The position numbers and the translations under genes are program-made. Shown in pieces: positions 6,748 to 15,212 of a stretch of 27,699 nucleotides of DNA; position 1 is the stretch's first letter; each line of letters opens with the position of its first letter. The notes beneath the pieces were generated by a model that was not told the DNA's origin, did not search any database, and was given only the letters and a program-made list of their open reading frames with translations. The stretch is taken from contig DIWI01000076.1 of NCBI GenBank assembly GCA_002428415.1, forward strand, positions 1 to 27,699. The letters are read 5' to 3'. Source of the DNA: Clostridiaceae bacterium UBA6110. Its GTDB lineage: Bacteria > Bacillota > Clostridia > Clostridiales > Clostridiaceae.

Positions 6748-7464
6748 TTACTTGGCTGAAAGCGCGACTATAGCCTCTAGTGCTATCTTCATCATTTCCT
6801 TGAATGTCTCCTGCCTTTCCTGCGGTGTTGTAGCCTCGCCGGTAATAAGGCTGTCTGAAACAGTAAGTATGGTAAGGGCCCTTGCCCCAGCAAGTGCAGC
6901 CTCTGTGTATAGTGCGGCTGCTTCCATTTCGACTCCCAGGGTCCCCGCATCCATGAACATTTTCGCAGCGTTGCTGTCATCATAGAACAAGTCTGAGCTC
7001 AGCACATTGCCTACATGCACTTTGATTCCCATTTCAATAGCCTTGTTATAAGCTGCCAGTAGAAGGTCGAAGTCTGCCGTAGGTGCAAAATCAAGACCCT
7101 TGAACCTGTTCCTGTTGATTGAGGATGTGGTGGACGCTGAACTTGCGATAATGACATCTCTAATCTTGACGTTTTCCTGCATTGCTCCGCAGCTTCCCAC
7201 TCTTATGAGGTTCTTAACTCCAAATTCATGGATCAGCTCATGTGCGTAGATTGAGATTGATGGAATGCCCATACCGGTACCCTGAACTGAGACAGGTACT
7301 CCTTTGTATGTACCTGTATATCCCAGGATACCTCTGACCTCATTGTACAGTACCGGATTTTCAAGGAAGTTCTCAGCTATGAACTTGGCCCTTAATGGGT
7401 CCCCCGGAAGCAGTATGGACTCGGCAATATCACCCTTGTTTGCATTGATATGTGGTGTTGGCAT
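6748..7464 (-). CDS. deoD: Purine-nucleoside phosphorylase, DeoD type
   Basis: Cytosolic hexameric-type phosphorylase of 238 residues, nearly the length of E. coli DeoD. It converts purine (deoxy)nucleosides and phosphate to free base and (deoxy)ribose-1-phosphate in nucleoside salvage. Visible family motifs are the N-terminal TPHINA, the phosphate-binding LPGDPLRAKFIAE, RVGSCGAM, the nucleoside site GVEMEAAALY and the base-contacting SDSLITGE. Start: the ATG at 7464 (MPTPHINA), with AGGAG 7 nt upstream; the in-frame codon at 7482 is rejected because family members begin here. Divergent from lexA; its own extended -10 (TGG TATAAT) lies at 7515-7523 on the minus strand. Confidence 0.96.
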   Translation of the reverse strand: MPTPHINANKGDIAESILLPGDPLRAKFIAENFLENPVLYNEVRGILGYTGTYKGVPVSVQGTGMGIPSISIYAHELIHEFGVKNLIRVGSCGAMQENVKIRDVIIASSASTTSSINRNRFKGLDFAPTADFDLLLAAYNKAIEMGIKVHVGNVLSSDLFYDDSNAAKMFMDAGTLGVEMEAAALYTEAALAGARALTILTVSDSLITGEATTPQERQETFKEMMKIALEAIVALSAK

Positions 7465-7551
7465 ATCATCACTCCTCGTCATTCTTTCGCCCTGTGAAGG
7501 CTCTCATCAACTAGATTATACCATATCCAGAGAGTTATAAATAACGTCACT

Positions 7552-7577
7552 AAATGTTCAAAACTGAACATTTGTTT
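7552..7577. promoter_or_regulatory. SOS box and overlapping inverted repeat upstream of lexA
   Basis: GAAC-ATTT-GTTT (7566-7577) fits the Gram-positive LexA box (GAAC-N4-GTTC) except for the last base. The same GAACATTT is also the right arm of a perfect 8-bp inverted repeat with AAATGTTC (7552-7559), spacer 6. The sites lie just upstream of, and touching, the lexA -35, as expected for autorepression. Confidence 0.7.
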
Positions 7578-7604
7578 GTATTTCCATATGTATCATGATA
7601 TAAT
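7576..7604 (+). promoter_or_regulatory. lexA promoter
   Basis: -10 TATAAT (7599-7604) is perfect. A -35 TTGTAT (7576-7581) lies 17 bp upstream and overlaps the end of the SOS-like box. Confidence 0.7.
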
Positions 7605-7632
7605 TTAGTAAATAATTGAGAGAGGTGCAAGT

Positions 7633-8232
7633 ATGGCTCAAAAGGAGACCAGGAAGAAAGTATATGAATATGTGCTGGCATTCACTGAAGAAAAGGGCTA
7701 TCCGCCTTCGGTCAGGGAAATAGCTGCTGCAGTCGACCTGAAGTCCACATCATCAGTACACAATCATCTCCAGAAACTCGAAAGGGACGGATTGCTTAAG
7801 AGGGATCCTACCAAGCCGCGTGCTCTCGAGATAGCTGAGCTTGGCAGCAGAGCTGAAATGCTGAACATTCCTATCCTTGGCAAGGTTACAGCAGGTGTTC
7901 CTATACTTGCAGTAGAGAATATAGATGATTATTTCCATATGCCAATGAATTTCGTCAAGCATGACAATGACCTGTTCATACTGAAGGTAATAGGAACAAG
8001 TATGATTGAAGCCGGAATAAACAACGGCGACCTGGCAATCGTAGAAAAGGTCAATTCAGCATCAAACGGCGACATTGTCGTGGCGATGATAGAGAATGAA
8101 GCCACCATAAAGCGATTCTTCAAGGAAAAGGGACATATCAGGCTTCAGCCTGAAAACTCAACCATGGAACCTATTATAGTGCCATCATGCGAAATACTCG
8201 GAAAGCTCGTTGGACTTTACAGGAAATTCTAG
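7633..8232 (+). CDS. lexA: SOS response repressor LexA
   Basis: Repressor protease of 199 residues that represses DNA damage genes and cleaves itself when RecA is activated. The N-terminal winged helix-turn-helix covers about residues 1-65 (GYPPSVREIAAAVDLKSTSSVHNHL). The C-terminal S24 peptidase domain contains the Ala87-Gly88 cleavage site (KVTAGVP), nucleophile Ser123 (GTSMIEAGI) and general base Lys160 (EATIKRFF). Start: ATG at 7633 behind GAGAGGTG. Upstream are a perfect -10 and an SOS-like box, so autoregulation is expected. A perfect 15-bp terminator follows. All functional residues are intact. Confidence 0.97.
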   Translation: MAQKETRKKVYEYVLAFTEEKGYPPSVREIAAAVDLKSTSSVHNHLQKLERDGLLKRDPTKPRALEIAELGSRAEMLNIPILGKVTAGVPILAVENIDDYFHMPMNFVKHDNDLFILKVIGTSMIEAGINNGDLAIVEKVNSASNGDIVVAMIENEATIKRFFKEKGHIRLQPENSTMEPIIVPSCEILGKLVGLYRKF

Positions 8233-8243
8233 GTAAACCAATA

Positions 8244-8279
8244 GCACCCGGCAGATCAAGTTTGTGATCTGCCGGGTGC
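8244..8279. terminator. Terminator between lexA and the convergent transporter gene
   Basis: Perfect 15-bp stem GCACCCGGCAGATCA / TGATCTGCCGGGTGC, 6-nt loop, followed by CTTTCTTTC on the plus strand. It may also slow the convergent minus-strand transcript, where the T-run is weak. Confidence 0.85.
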
Positions 8280-8296
8280 CTTTCTTTCACCATAGA

Positions 8297-9700
8297 CTAT
8301 ATGCTGATTACTCCTACTGCGTTAAGGAATACAATAAGCAGAAGTACCGGTGTTACAAATTTGAGGAGGATGTGGTAAACAGGGGCAAGCCTTGAATCAC
8401 CATCATTTCTGCCTCCCCCGAATGACAGAGCGATATCTTTTGTCTTGACTTTCCATCCCACAAAAATTGCAATGAGAAGGCCTCCTACCGGAAGGAATAT
8501 ATTCGAGGACAGATAATCAAAGAAGTCAAAGAAGCTCTTTCCATATATCATTGTTGATCCGAAGATGCTTTCAGGGTGAACAGTGAGCGCACCTATCGCC
8601 AGAATAACAGCTGAAATCGAAAGAACTGCATTTCGTCTGCTTATCCCAAGCTCTTCCGTAAGCACAATAACAGGAACCTCTACCATTGAAATCATGGCTG
8701 TGGTTGCTGCAATGGCAGCCAGGCTGAAGAACAGGACGAGAAGCACGTTTCCAAACGGAATCAGTGAGAATACTAGGGGGATCGTATTGAATAATAGCCC
8801 CGGTCCTCCTCCTGGTTCAAGCCCGAAGGTGAATACAACCGGGAAAACTGCGAGCCCTGCCAGAAGAGATACCATCGTATCCGATACTGCCACCTTGAAG
8901 GCGGTATTCACTATCTTGTTCTCCTCATTGAAATAGCTTCCATAGGTGATCATCGTACCCATACCAAGAGAAAGCTTAAAGAAAGACAACCCAAGGGCTG
9001 TGAGTATTACTGAAGGGGAAATCTTTGAAAAATCCACACCCATCAGGAAATCCAGTCCTTTTCCTGCACCCTCCAGAGTAAGCGACCTTGCTGCGATGAT
9101 TACGATAAGGATCAGCAGGACCGGCATCAGAGTCTTGGTGACCCTCTCTATACCCTTTTTCACACCTGCAATAAGTATTATAGTAACCACAGCTACTGCA
9201 GCTGCCTGCCATGCAAACGGCGCGAAGGTACCTCCAACAGTGCTTCCGAACTGTGCTTCAACAGCCTTTCCTGCCGCATCGAAGGACATCTTTGAAAGCA
9301 CCCTGAAATCCCCTCTTATCGCTTTGATGACGTATGAGTAAACCCATCCTGCAACAGAGCTATAGAAGAACATTATGAGAAGTGCGGACATCATTCCCAT
9401 GAAGCCGATGATCCTCCAGAATCTGGATGCCTTCAGCTTCTTGAAGACTCCTACAGCATTCGCTCTGGTTGTCTTGCCTAAATAGAATTCCGCTATCATT
9501 ATGGGGACTCCCACAAGGACTACACTTATCAGGTAGACGAGGATGAATGCTCCTCCGCCGTTCTGACCTGTAAGGTAAGGGAATTTCCAGATGTTTCCAA
9601 GCCCTACGGCCGAGCCTAAAGTAGCAAAGAATACCGCAAGACCGGAGGAGAATGTCTCCCTGCCTTGCTTTGCAACATTTTTACCAGATTTATCAGTCAT
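8297..9700 (-). CDS. Neurotransmitter:sodium symporter (NSS) family transporter
   Basis: Inner-membrane Na+-coupled symporter of 467 residues, the LeuT/MhsT/Tyt1 type, which usually carries amino acids. The TM1 signature is clear: GLAVFFATLGSAVGLGNIWKF followed by PYLTGQNGGGAF, including the unwound Na+/substrate site. About 11-12 hydrophobic segments follow; the TM6 region reads ALGLSFFKLSLGMG and the TM7 region includes GSYF. Start: ATG at 9700 with GAGGT 5 nt upstream; an in-frame codon at 9754 lacks a site. Single gene, convergent with lexA. Substrate cannot be read from sequence; the length suits bacterial members for tryptophan, tyrosine or other hydrophobic amino acids. Confidence 0.93.
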   Translation of the reverse strand: MTDKSGKNVAKQGRETFSSGLAVFFATLGSAVGLGNIWKFPYLTGQNGGGAFILVYLISVVLVGVPIMIAEFYLGKTTRANAVGVFKKLKASRFWRIIGFMGMMSALLIMFFYSSVAGWVYSYVIKAIRGDFRVLSKMSFDAAGKAVEAQFGSTVGGTFAPFAWQAAAVAVVTIILIAGVKKGIERVTKTLMPVLLILIVIIAARSLTLEGAGKGLDFLMGVDFSKISPSVILTALGLSFFKLSLGMGTMITYGSYFNEENKIVNTAFKVAVSDTMVSLLAGLAVFPVVFTFGLEPGGGPGLLFNTIPLVFSLIPFGNVLLVLFFSLAAIAATTAMISMVEVPVIVLTEELGISRRNAVLSISAVILAIGALTVHPESIFGSTMIYGKSFFDFFDYLSSNIFLPVGGLLIAIFVGWKVKTKDIALSFGGGRNDGDSRLAPVYHILLKFVTPVLLLIVFLNAVGVISI

Positions 9701-9815
9701 TTTATACCTCACTGATTTTTTTAGCCAAAACCTATGGCAGTAGAATATTACCATATACCGGGATAGTAGACAATATTAATTATGTGCTGCAGAAGGACCA
9801 ATAATAAAAAAATAA

Positions 9816-9832
9816 GGGCGCATTATGCGCCC
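9816..9832 (-). terminator. Terminator after the CorC-like gene
   Basis: On the minus strand GGGCGC-ATAAT-GCGCCC followed by TTATTTTTTTATTATT. It begins 4-5 nt past the stop codon. Confidence 0.85.
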
Positions 9833-9836
9833 TCTG

Positions 9837-11189
9837 CTAATAACCACCTGAATCCTCATATGAGACCGGTTCGTTGTCCGATTCCTTTTTGCCATCCGCA
9901 GGCTTTATTGTCACTTTAAGCTCCTTGATCCTCTTGCCGGACATCTTGAGTACCTTGAGCTCCGTTCCCTGATGGATCACAGTGTCGCCCTTTACAGGTA
10001 CCCTTCCAAGCTTTTCTATGACATAGCCGCCTAATGAATCGGTATTCTCAGAATAGAGCTCGAGCCCTGACCTGTCGTTGAAGTCATCTATGGACACAAG
10101 CCCATCGACAATGAAAATGTTGTCAGTCACCTTGTTCATGTATCCGTCTATGACGTCATGCTCATCATACATGTTTCCGACGATTTCCTCAAGGAGGTCC
10201 TCGATGGTTACAATTCCTGAAAAGCCACCGTACTCATCAATAAGGACTGCCAGCTGCTGTTTTTTGCCCTGCATTTCCTTGAACAGGTCATCGATAAATT
10301 TGGTCTCAGGTGCGAACATGGGCTTCCTTAGAAGGCTTTCAAGATTACCAGGTTTGCCGGTGTTCGTAATTCTTCTGAACAGGTCCTTGACGTACAATAT
10401 GCCGATTATATTGTCTACATCCTCATCGTACATCGGAATCCTTGAAAAATTGCTGTTTATGGCTTTGGTTACAATATTGTTGACTGGTTCCTGGATTGAA
10501 ATCATGTCAACCTCAGTCCTCGGAGTCATGACTTCCCTGGCAAGCTTGTTATCAAATTCGAGTATGCCTTCAAGCATGTCTCTCTCTGTCTGGTTTATTA
10601 CTCCCTTTTCTCTGCCTACCTCGATCAGGGACTTGATTTCCTCAAGTGAAACCTCCTGGTCCAGAGTATCGGAGTGGATCCCTATCAGCTTGGCGAAGAA
10701 GCTGGTAGATGCACTGAGAAACTTGACAAAGGGTCTTGCAACAACCGAAACCACCCTTATGACTCCTATTGCACCCAATGCTGTCTTCTCAGGATTCTGG
10801 AGAGCCATCCTCTTTGGAAGGAGCTCACCGAATACCAGTGTGAAATACGAAATTATTATCGTGATCAATACGACAGAAATAGTCTCGCTGTAAGGCACAT
10901 TGTACCTTACAAGGAGTGCACCCATTTCCTGTGCAAGACCTGTAGCTGCCTGTGCACTGGCGAAGAAGCCCGCCAAAGTTATTCCTACCTGGATAGTGGA
11001 AAGGAAGTCGCTTGGCCTTTCAAGTATTTTTATAAGATTCTGGGCGTTCTTGTCTCCAGCCTCCGCCTTAACGCTTATCTTGGTCCTGTTTGAAGATACA
11101 GTTGCCATCTCGGCCATTGCAAAGAACGAATTGACAAGTACCAGTATTATTATAAGGACTATCTGTGATATGAGTTCTGTTGTGCTCAT
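9837..11189 (-). CDS. CNNM/CorC-type membrane protein with CBS domains (hemolysin-like)
   Basis: Membrane protein of 450 residues. The N-terminal CNNM (DUF21) domain, about residues 1-195, has three to four membrane helices, including the conserved small-residue stretch LVNSFFAMAEMATVSSNR. A CBS pair covers about residues 210-340 (MTPRTEVDMISI and AVLIDEYGGFSGIVTIEDLL). The C-terminal CorC_HlyC domain covers about 350-430 (DGLVSIDDFND). Relatives are linked to Mg2+ (and Co2+) export or resistance; 'hemolysin' is a historical name. Start: ATG at 11189, with AAGGAG 14 nt upstream, slightly far. It follows hydF by about 80 nt with an extended -10 (TGA TAAAAT, 11229-11237), so it may be separately transcribed. 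Confidence 0.9.
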   Translation of the reverse strand: MSTTELISQIVLIIILVLVNSFFAMAEMATVSSNRTKISVKAEAGDKNAQNLIKILERPSDFLSTIQVGITLAGFFASAQAATGLAQEMGALLVRYNVPYSETISVVLITIIISYFTLVFGELLPKRMALQNPEKTALGAIGVIRVVSVVARPFVKFLSASTSFFAKLIGIHSDTLDQEVSLEEIKSLIEVGREKGVINQTERDMLEGILEFDNKLAREVMTPRTEVDMISIQEPVNNIVTKAINSNFSRIPMYDEDVDNIIGILYVKDLFRRITNTGKPGNLESLLRKPMFAPETKFIDDLFKEMQGKKQQLAVLIDEYGGFSGIVTIEDLLEEIVGNMYDEHDVIDGYMNKVTDNIFIVDGLVSIDDFNDRSGLELYSENTDSLGGYVIEKLGRVPVKGDTVIHQGTELKVLKMSGKRIKELKVTIKPADGKKESDNEPVSYEDSGGY

Positions 11190-11269
11190 AGATATGTGCA
11201 GTTCTCCTTCTTTGTTTAGGATAACTATATTTTATCACAAATATCGGTTGTTTGCGCTTTTACATGTCC

Positions 11270-12478
11270 TCACTCCAGAAGTCCGTCGAATTCTGGGAAA
11301 GGAGCTATGCTCCTTTCAAGTATTCCGTTCATATAGGCTATCGCTATCCCGTAGTTTGTAATCGGAAGACCTTCACCCTTAGCATAGTCAACCCTTGACT
11401 TCATCTCCCGCTCGTTCAGCATGCAGCCTCCGCAGTGCACTGCCATTCTGTACTGAGAAAGGTCCCTCTTGAAGCCTGTCCCGCTCGTGAATTCAAATTG
11501 TACGGCTTTCCCAGTATGTTTAATGATCCACTTTGGCAGCTTGACTGTACCTATGTCATCACACTGCCTGTGGTGAGTGCAGCCTTCAGAAACCAGCACC
11601 CTGTCTCCGTCTTCTAGGGAGTCAAGTATTTTCGCTGCCTTCACCGCCTCAGAAAGGCTCCCTTTATAGCGTGCGAAGAGAATGGAGAAGCTGGTGAGCA
11701 ATATATCCTCAGGAATCTCCATCTTTACCTTTTCAAATACCTGGCTGTCCGTAACAACCAGCTTAGGCTTTACGGTCAGCGACCGGAGTGTCTCCTCTAT
11801 TCTGTCCTCCTTGATTACCATTGCACATGCTCCAGCTTCAAGGATATCCCTTATTACCTGCTGCTGTGGAAGAATCAGCCTTCCCTTGGGTGCAGCAGAA
11901 TCGATTGGAATTATCAGTACTACTACATCACCAGGATTAAGGAGGTCAGCCACAAGCTTTCTTTCTCCGGTGACCTGAGGCACCATCCTTGCCAACATTT
12001 CCTTCAGTTCATTTATGTTTTCCTTTGTTTCCGCACTCACATTAATTGAAGGCCCCATATCCTCACCATGGTGTCTGGAGCCTCCTATGTCACATTTGTT
12101 GTAGACAGTTACAAATGGTATCTTCTTTTCCCTTAGTATTTTGATGATTTCTTCGTCAAATTCATTCCTGCCCTCAGTCGAATCTATCACAACTACAGCA
12201 ATATCAGTCTTCCCAAGCACCTGAAACCCCTTCTCGACCCTCTGTCTGCCCAGGTCTCCGACGTCATCGAGCCCCGGAGTGTCAATGATGACCACCGGTC
12301 CGAGAGGGAGGAGCTCCATGGATTTATATACCGGATCAGTTGTGGTTCCCAGAACCTCGGACACTATTGCCAGATCTTGTCCTGTAATAGAGTTTATCAG
12401 GCTTGATTTTCCAGAATTTCTTCTTCCAAATATCCCTATATGTATCCTTTCCGAGCTTGGTGTGCTGTTTAGTCCCAT
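11270..12478 (-). CDS. hydF: [FeFe]-hydrogenase H-cluster maturation GTPase HydF
   Basis: Scaffold GTPase of 402 residues on which the diiron subcluster of [FeFe] hydrogenase is assembled before transfer to the hydrogenase. The N-terminal GTPase domain has the P-loop GRRNSGKS (18-25), DTPGLDD (66-72) and NKCD (127-130). The middle is a dimerisation domain, and the C-terminal [4Fe-4S] domain has the ligand pattern Cys300-x-His302, then His348-Cys349-x2-Cys352. All ligands are present. Start: ATG at 12478 with AGGAGGAG 5 nt upstream, 11 nt after the hydG stop, so it is cotranscribed as the third gene of hydE-hydG-hydF. The hydrogenase itself is not in this window. Confidence 0.96.
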   Translation of the reverse strand: MGLNSTPSSERIHIGIFGRRNSGKSSLINSITGQDLAIVSEVLGTTTDPVYKSMELLPLGPVVIIDTPGLDDVGDLGRQRVEKGFQVLGKTDIAVVVIDSTEGRNEFDEEIIKILREKKIPFVTVYNKCDIGGSRHHGEDMGPSINVSAETKENINELKEMLARMVPQVTGERKLVADLLNPGDVVVLIIPIDSAAPKGRLILPQQQVIRDILEAGACAMVIKEDRIEETLRSLTVKPKLVVTDSQVFEKVKMEIPEDILLTSFSILFARYKGSLSEAVKAAKILDSLEDGDRVLVSEGCTHHRQCDDIGTVKLPKWIIKHTGKAVQFEFTSGTGFKRDLSQYRMAVHCGGCMLNEREMKSRVDYAKGEGLPITNYGIAIAYMNGILERSIAPFPEFDGLLE

Positions 12479-12489
12479 ATCTTCTCCTC

Positions 12490-13908
12490 CTAGAACCTGA
12501 AGTCCCTGGTTCCTTTCTCGATTGCCTGCAAATTCCCCCGTGCTGCCATAAGTACCTTCATATTGGTTATGCGGCTAAGCTCTCCCTCTATCATCTTTTC
12601 CCCGGCCACCCTGGTCTCCTCAGAGGCATAATCAATTAGGTATTCCTTCAGTGTCATAAGCGCATTGGGCTGGCAGCAGTTCTGGATCTGACCGCTTTTA
12701 AGGAGCATCATGAACCTGTCTCCAGTCCTTCCTTCCCTGTAGCATGCTGTGCAGAAGCTTGGGATATGACCCTTTTCAATCAGCCATCTCACGATTTCAT
12801 CCAGAGTCCGCTTGTCGTTTACGTCAAACTGTTCCGATTTTTCATCTTCAGGCTCCGGCAGGAGATATCCGCCAACACTTGTCCTTGATCCTCCGCTTAT
12901 CTGTGAAACTCCAAGCTCAAGCACCCTTTCCCTGCAGGCCTTGCTTTCCCTTGTAGAAACGATCATTCCGGTATAAGGAACTGCAATCCGGATCACCGAT
13001 ACAATCTTCGCGAATACATCATCGTTGATACCGTTGCTGAAGGACTCCGCATCGATGTCATCAGCATTCCTTATCCTCGGAACACTTATCGTATGAGGAC
13101 CGACTCCGAATGCGGCTTCTAAATGCTCAGCATGCATTATAAGACCTGCAAGCTCATATCTATACAGCTCAAGTCCGAACAGGACACCAAGTCCCACATC
13201 GTCAATACCACCCTGCATAGCTCTGTCCATGGCTTCCGTATGGTAGGTGTAGTTATGCTTCGGTCCTTTCGGATGAAGCCTCTCATAGCTATGCTTGTGG
13301 TAGGTCTCCTGAAATAGGATATACGTGCCTATTTCCGCATCAGCCATCCTTCTGTAGTTCTCCACCGTCGTGGCTGCTATGTTGACATTGACCCTCCTGA
13401 TGGCACCATTCTTATGCTTCACTCCGTAAATTGTCCTTATGCTCTCGAGCACATATTCTATCGGGCTGTTTATCGGATCCTCTCCTGTCTCGATCACCAG
13501 CCTCTTGTGTCCCATGTCCTGCAGAGCCGTGACCTCCCGTATGATATCCTCCTGGGACAGCTTCTTCCTTGCGATGTTCTTGTTTTCCTGGTGATATGGG
13601 CAATACACGCACCCGTTCACGCAATAGTTTGAAAGGTATAGGGGAGCAAACATGACTATCCTGTTGCCGTAGAAATCCTGCTTTATGGATTTAGCAAGCT
13701 CTGCGATTTCAATGTTCCTGTCCTCCAGAGTGCAGTCCAGGAGCACAAGAGCCTCTTTGTGGGAAATTCCCTTCCTGAGCCTTGCCTTCTTGATTATCCT
13801 GTCAATGACCTCCGCATTGCTCCTGTTTTCCTCAGCATACTTCAGTGACTCCAGGATTTCCTCATGAGATATGAATTCTTCTGCCTTCATGGATCTTACA
13901 TCATACAT
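12490..13908 (-). CDS. hydG: [FeFe]-hydrogenase H-cluster radical SAM maturase HydG
   Basis: Radical SAM tyrosine lyase of 472 residues that splits tyrosine to make CO and cyanide ligands on iron for the H-cluster. The radical SAM cluster ligands are Cys96-x3-Cys100-x2-Cys103 (YLSNYCVNGCVYC). The second, C-terminal cluster motif typical of HydG, Cys386-x2-Cys389-x22-Cys412, is complete, separating it from ThiH. Start: the ATG at 13908 (MYDVRS), which overlaps the last 8 nt of hydE and has GGGAG 9-10 nt upstream; the longer frame to 13932 is less likely. The overlap suggests translational coupling with hydE. Confidence 0.96.
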   Translation of the reverse strand: MYDVRSMKAEEFISHEEILESLKYAEENRSNAEVIDRIIKKARLRKGISHKEALVLLDCTLEDRNIEIAELAKSIKQDFYGNRIVMFAPLYLSNYCVNGCVYCPYHQENKNIARKKLSQEDIIREVTALQDMGHKRLVIETGEDPINSPIEYVLESIRTIYGVKHKNGAIRRVNVNIAATTVENYRRMADAEIGTYILFQETYHKHSYERLHPKGPKHNYTYHTEAMDRAMQGGIDDVGLGVLFGLELYRYELAGLIMHAEHLEAAFGVGPHTISVPRIRNADDIDAESFSNGINDDVFAKIVSVIRIAVPYTGMIVSTRESKACRERVLELGVSQISGGSRTSVGGYLLPEPEDEKSEQFDVNDKRTLDEIVRWLIEKGHIPSFCTACYREGRTGDRFMMLLKSGQIQNCCQPNALMTLKEYLIDYASEETRVAGEKMIEGELSRITNMKVLMAARGNLQAIEKGTRDFRF

Positions 13909-15007
13909 TATGCATTTCTCCCATCTTAACAATTTCAGTATTCTTATACTCTCTTAATTTCATCCCTATATGGTCTCCCCGTTCCACAACAACCTCAAAT
14001 CCTTCTTTGCCCATGCTTTTCCTCAGGCTATCCAGACTTTCCGCAGCTTCGCTTCCCGTATATGCCTTGTTGTCATACAGCAGGTACTTCTTCCTGACAT
14101 TCATGGGAGAGAGGTTTGGCATGACGACATTCGCACCTGAAAGCATGCCCTTCTCTCTGCCTCTTGAGTCAAGGGTACCTAGTGCAGTGGTTGCAGGAAT
14201 GAGAGATTCAGGCAGCATTATTCGCGTCAGAGCCAGCATGAAGAGTGTAAGATCCACGCTTCCAGGCTTCTCATCCCTGAACAGTGTCTCATGATGTGGT
14301 ATGAACGGACCGATGCCAACCATCTCAGGGTCAATCTCCTTCATGAACAGCATGTCCTTCGCAAGGCATTCGGCAGTCTGCCAGGGAGACCCAGCCATGA
14401 AGCCTGTGCCTACCTGAAATCCAATCTCCTTCAGGTCATATAGACATCTCTTTCTTTCCTTCAATGTCTGTCCGGCTGGATGGAGCCTTGAATAATGGCC
14501 TTCATCAGCGGTCTCATGCCTTAAAAGATATCTGTCCGTACCGGCCTCAAAAAGCTTCTCATAGCTTGCCCTAGACCTTTCCCCCAGCGAAAGGGTGACG
14601 GCGCAATCCGGATATCTCAGCTTAATCCGCCTTACCATATCAGTGAGCATGTCATCACTGTAGTAAGGATCCTCTCCGCCCTGGATGACAAATGTCCTGA
14701 ATCCAAGATGGTAGCCCTTTTCACAGCATGAAAGCACGTCTTCAGATTCAAGCCTGTACCTTTCCGCTGACCTTACATCTCTGCCTATGCCGCAATAATG
14801 GCAGCCGCACCTGCAATAGCTTGTAAGCTCTATCAGGCCGCGGATATATACCTTGTTTCCATAGTGCATTTCCCTTACGAACCGCGCCCTTTCACCAGCA
14901 AACTCAAGATCTGTACTGTCAAAGGTCCTGATAAGCATTGCGAACTCATCCATTTCAAGCGACTTTTCCTTCTCAAGCTTATTAATGAGCCTGATGTTTG
15001 ATTCCAT
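13901..15007 (-). CDS. hydE: [FeFe]-hydrogenase H-cluster radical SAM maturase HydE
   Basis: Radical SAM enzyme of 368 residues that acts in H-cluster assembly, in current models processing the HydG iron-cysteine-CO-CN product. Cluster ligands are Cys65-x3-Cys69-x2-Cys72 (SYCRCGCHYCGIG). The body contains family stretches such as FVIQGGEDPYYSDD and MAGSPWQT. The C-terminal cysteines that bind a second cluster in some HydE proteins are not evident. Start: the ATG at 15007 (MESNIRL) with GAGGGGG 6 nt upstream. First gene of hydE-hydG-hydF, and preceded by a structured leader with a terminator (15061-15206), so the whole operon is likely controlled by transcription attenuation. Confidence 0.95.
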   Translation of the reverse strand: MESNIRLINKLEKEKSLEMDEFAMLIRTFDSTDLEFAGERARFVREMHYGNKVYIRGLIELTSYCRCGCHYCGIGRDVRSAERYRLESEDVLSCCEKGYHLGFRTFVIQGGEDPYYSDDMLTDMVRRIKLRYPDCAVTLSLGERSRASYEKLFEAGTDRYLLRHETADEGHYSRLHPAGQTLKERKRCLYDLKEIGFQVGTGFMAGSPWQTAECLAKDMLFMKEIDPEMVGIGPFIPHHETLFRDEKPGSVDLTLFMLALTRIMLPESLIPATTALGTLDSRGREKGMLSGANVVMPNLSPMNVRKKYLLYDNKAYTGSEAAESLDSLRKSMGKEGFEVVVERGDHIGMKLREYKNTEIVKMGEMHNV

Positions 15008-15060
15008 AACCAACCCCCTCAATCACTGGCTTCCATTCCTGTTTGTCTCTGTTTCCGGAT

Positions 15061-15206
15061 AAAGGCGCGGCAAAATAAAAAACCGCGCACAAAGGCGCGG
15101 TGAATAAACCCGTTTACTTGCGCCTTCCCCCTCGGATGACCCTCGGGGTGAGTACTTAATTTGACTTGTCGATTCGAAGTAAGGACATACCTTGCTTCTC
15201 ATCCGC
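15061..15206 (-). ncRNA. Structured hydE leader with mutually exclusive terminator and antiterminator (candidate riboswitch)
   Basis: Minus-strand leader, not matched to any class I know. Near the predicted 5' end, CGGATGA (15199-15205) can pair with TCATCCG (15133-15139). Directly inside it is a hairpin of arms GAAG-C-AAGG and CCTT-A-CTTC with a 5-nt loop (15176-15198). A competing hairpin, CCCC-GA-GG-GTCAT-CC-GA-GGGG (about 15129-15149), has a symmetric tandem GA/GA internal loop and uses the same 3' strand. Next come four segments: R1 AAGGCGC (15120-15126), R2 ACCGCGCCTT (15092-15101), R3 GCGCGGT (15082-15088) and R4 CCGCGC (15065-15070). R2:R3 is a 7-bp terminator followed by TTTTTATTTT. 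R1:R2 together with R3:R4 would prevent it. Ligand unknown. Confidence 0.65.
15082..15101 (-). terminator. Attenuator terminator in the hydE leader
   Basis: Minus-strand ACCGCGC, loop CTTTGT, GCGCGGT, followed by TTTTTATTTTG. It lies 75 nt before the hydE start and inside the leader, so it acts as an attenuator and not at a gene end. Confidence 0.8.
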
Positions 15207-15212
15207 TTAAGC

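Noticed and set aside
9816..9832. Short GGGCGC palindrome as an operator
   Set aside because: The following long T-run on the minus strand makes a terminator the simpler explanation.
10078..10893. Plus-strand open frame of 271 codons opposite the CorC-like gene
   Set aside because: Antisense shadow: rich in Ser, Met and Ile, no ribosome site, and the opposite strand encodes clear CNNM and CBS motifs.
15061..15206. T-box, SAM or other known riboswitch for the hydE leader
   Set aside because: The T-box TGGNACCGCG core, the SAM-I core and the other consensus segments I know are absent; the ACCGCG present is part of the terminator stem. A formal search is still needed.
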